DNA of 5,325 nucleotides from Dehalococcoidales bacterium (GTDB lineage Bacteria; Chloroflexota; Dehalococcoidia; Dehalococcoidales; UBA5627). A model generated the notes under the pieces. It was given only the letters and a program-made list of their open reading frames with translations. It was not told the origin of the DNA and made no database searches. A program made the translations under genes and the position numbers. The stretch is from assembly GCA_028706995.1 (NCBI GenBank), contig JAQTVR010000090.1, positions 1 through 5,325 on the forward strand, given 5' to 3'. Of the stretch, positions 3,758 to 5,325 are shown piece after piece. How positions within the stretch are numbered: the first letter of the stretch is position 1; each line of letters starts with the position of its first letter.

Positions 3758-5317
3758 TTAACTACTAGTGCTATTTCTTAGCGCTGCTTTCACATTTACC
3801 CTGCTGAGCAGACGATTCACAGCATTCAGATACGCTTTAGCGCTGGCTTCAATAATATCAGTGGAAGCGCCCTGCCCAGTCACTACATGCCCCTTGGCAT
3901 CTGCAATCCTGACGATCACTTCGCCTTGCGCATCCTGCCCGCCGCTGACCGCGCGGATCCCGTATTCCATCAGCTTGCATTTCAGGCCGGTAATACGGTC
4001 GATAGCTTTATAGGTGGCATCTACCGGGCCGTCGCCAGACGAAGCTTCCTGGATGACCTTGTCGCCTTTACGCAGGCGGATAGTCGCGGTCGGTATGGTC
4101 TGGCTGCCGCTGACGGTGTGGATATAGTCCAGCTTATAGACCGGGATCACCTGGGAGATCTCGTCCTCAACGATAGCAACGAGATCTTCATCAAAGATCT
4201 CTTTTTTCTTATCTGCCAGGACCTTGAATCTTTCAGATATCTTATCCAGGTCCTTTTCCTTGAAAGTATAGCCCAGCGAATTGAGCCGCTGTTTCAGGGC
4301 ATGCCGGCCGGAATGTTTGCCCAGGACCAGTCCTGAACCTTGCCAGCCGATACTTTTGGCATCCATGATCTCATAAGTGCTCTTTTCAGCCATCACCCCG
4401 TGCTGGTGAATGCCAGCTTCATGCGCAAAGGCATTGGCACCGACGATAGCCTTGTTCGGCTGGACCGGGATACCGGTCAGCGAACTCACCATGCGGGAGG
4501 TCTTGTAAATTTCCCTGGTTTCAATATCAGTATAAGCATTGAACAGGTCTTTCCTGGTTTTGATCGCCATGACGATCTCTTCCAGGCTGGCATTACCAGC
4601 TCTTTCGCCCAGGCCATTGATGGTGCATTCTACCTGGCGCACCCCGGCAGCGACAGCAGCCAGAGAATTCGCCACAGACAGTCCCAGATCATTATGACAA
4701 TGTACGCTGATGACTGCTTTATCGACATTAGGTACTTTATTGAAAATATTCATGAGCATTACGGCAAACTCAGCCGGAATGCTATAACCTACTGTGTCCG
4801 GGATATTAACCGTACTGGCGCCGGCTTTAATAACTGCTTCTACTACCTGCCACAGGAATTCCTGGTTGGAACGTACCGCATCTTCAGCGCTGAATTCTAC
4901 ATTATCACAGAAACGATGAGCATATTTCACGGCTTTAACTGCCTGCGCTAGTGCTTCTTCACGTGACATTTTCAGTTTGTATTTCAGGTGTACGTCACTG
5001 GTAGCCAGGAATATATGGATCCGCGGCCTTTTACTGACTTTCACCGCGTTCCAACAGGCGTCAATATCTTTTTCTATAGCCCGCGCCAGGCCGCAGATCT
5101 GCGGGCCTTTTACTTCCTGGGCAATTAGTTTTACTGCTTCAAAATCACCGGGTGAACAGATCGGGAACCCGGCTTCGATCACATCCACTTTCATTTTGGC
5201 CAGCTGCCGGCCGATCTCTATTTTCTGCGCAGTGTTCAGGCTGGCGCCCGGCGATTGTTCGCCGTCACGCAGTGTCGTATCAAATATTATTATTTTATTT
5301 TTACTATTATTTTTCAT
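3758..5317 (-). CDS. leuA: 2-isopropylmalate synthase
   Basis: LeuA condenses acetyl-CoA with 2-oxoisovalerate to give 2-isopropylmalate, the committed step of leucine synthesis, in the cytoplasm. The 519-residue protein has the normal length for the bacterial type. The N-terminal HMGL-like TIM barrel carries FDTTLRDGEQSPG at 12-24 (R17 and D18 catalytic and metal-binding), the metal-binding HCHND at 206-210 and NGLGERAGN at 234-242. HEAGIHQHG (299-307) and GKHSGRHAL (333-341) follow in the linker region. Residues from about 390 to 500 match the C-terminal LeuA dimer domain that normally binds leucine for feedback inhibition (GSGDGPVDA-like segment near 427-434). The last ~15 residues, after NRLL, look non-conserved and end 5 nt before a repeat array. 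The ATG lies 8 nt from the window edge, so its ribosome-binding site and any leader or T-box are outside the window. It is probably the first of the leu genes visible here. Confidence 0.97.
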   Translation of the reverse strand: MKNNSKNKIIIFDTTLRDGEQSPGASLNTAQKIEIGRQLAKMKVDVIEAGFPICSPGDFEAVKLIAQEVKGPQICGLARAIEKDIDACWNAVKVSKRPRIHIFLATSDVHLKYKLKMSREEALAQAVKAVKYAHRFCDNVEFSAEDAVRSNQEFLWQVVEAVIKAGASTVNIPDTVGYSIPAEFAVMLMNIFNKVPNVDKAVISVHCHNDLGLSVANSLAAVAAGVRQVECTINGLGERAGNASLEEIVMAIKTRKDLFNAYTDIETREIYKTSRMVSSLTGIPVQPNKAIVGANAFAHEAGIHQHGVMAEKSTYEIMDAKSIGWQGSGLVLGKHSGRHALKQRLNSLGYTFKEKDLDKISERFKVLADKKKEIFDEDLVAIVEDEISQVIPVYKLDYIHTVSGSQTIPTATIRLRKGDKVIQEASSGDGPVDATYKAIDRITGLKCKLMEYGIRAVSGGQDAQGEVIVRIADAKGHVVTGQGASTDIIEASAKAYLNAVNRLLSRVNVKAALRNSTSS

Positions 5318-5325
5318 TTTTTATC

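Noticed and set aside
3884..4951. Plus-strand open frames of 149-203 codons within leuA.
   Set aside because: leuA is unambiguous on the minus strand over the whole stretch, and these frames show no domain.

Overview
All recognisable genes in this window lie on the minus strand, so transcription runs from high to low coordinates. The core is a leucine-biosynthesis segment: leuA (2-isopropylmalate synthase, 5317→3758) followed by leuC (3-isopropylmalate dehydratase large subunit, 3225→1966). Between them sits a small GxxExxY-family gene (3718→3344), a predicted PD-(D/E)XK-fold protein. Downstream of leuC are three small AT-rich genes of envelope or membrane type: a signal-peptide membrane protein (1884→1429), a three-helix membrane protein (1305→859) and a CC0125/CC1285-family lipoprotein (787→287). 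The last 286 bases hold a 22-codon ORF that runs into a short repeat, and a plus-strand series of three hairpins ending in a T-tract.

The lipoprotein and the signal peptide point to a Gram-negative (diderm) bacterium. The ~419-residue LeuC, the GxxExxY gene and the ATCCGCGTAATC-type repeats are reminiscent of uncultivated lineages such as Omnitrophota or other PVC-like and candidate phyla. That placement is an impression, not a measurement. leuD and leuB, usual partners of leuC, do not follow it here.

The most interesting structure is a family of short repeats with core AATCCGCG, arranged as units 22 nt apart. One array lies at each end of the GxxExxY gene, in inverted orientation, so the gene with its ends looks like a ~460-bp cassette inserted between leuA and leuC. 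One array supplies the gene's stop codon and the other abuts its start codon. A third, gene-less array lies just after leuC. It is flanked by an exact 24-bp direct repeat of the leuC 3' end, as expected if it had inserted with a long target duplication. Both copies of the leuC tail encode the same C-terminal residues and a stop, using different codons, and the distal copy supplies the Shine-Dalgarno sequence of the next gene. This suggests a small mobile or dispersed repeat system that enters operons at stop codons without destroying the flanking genes. Mobility itself is inferred.
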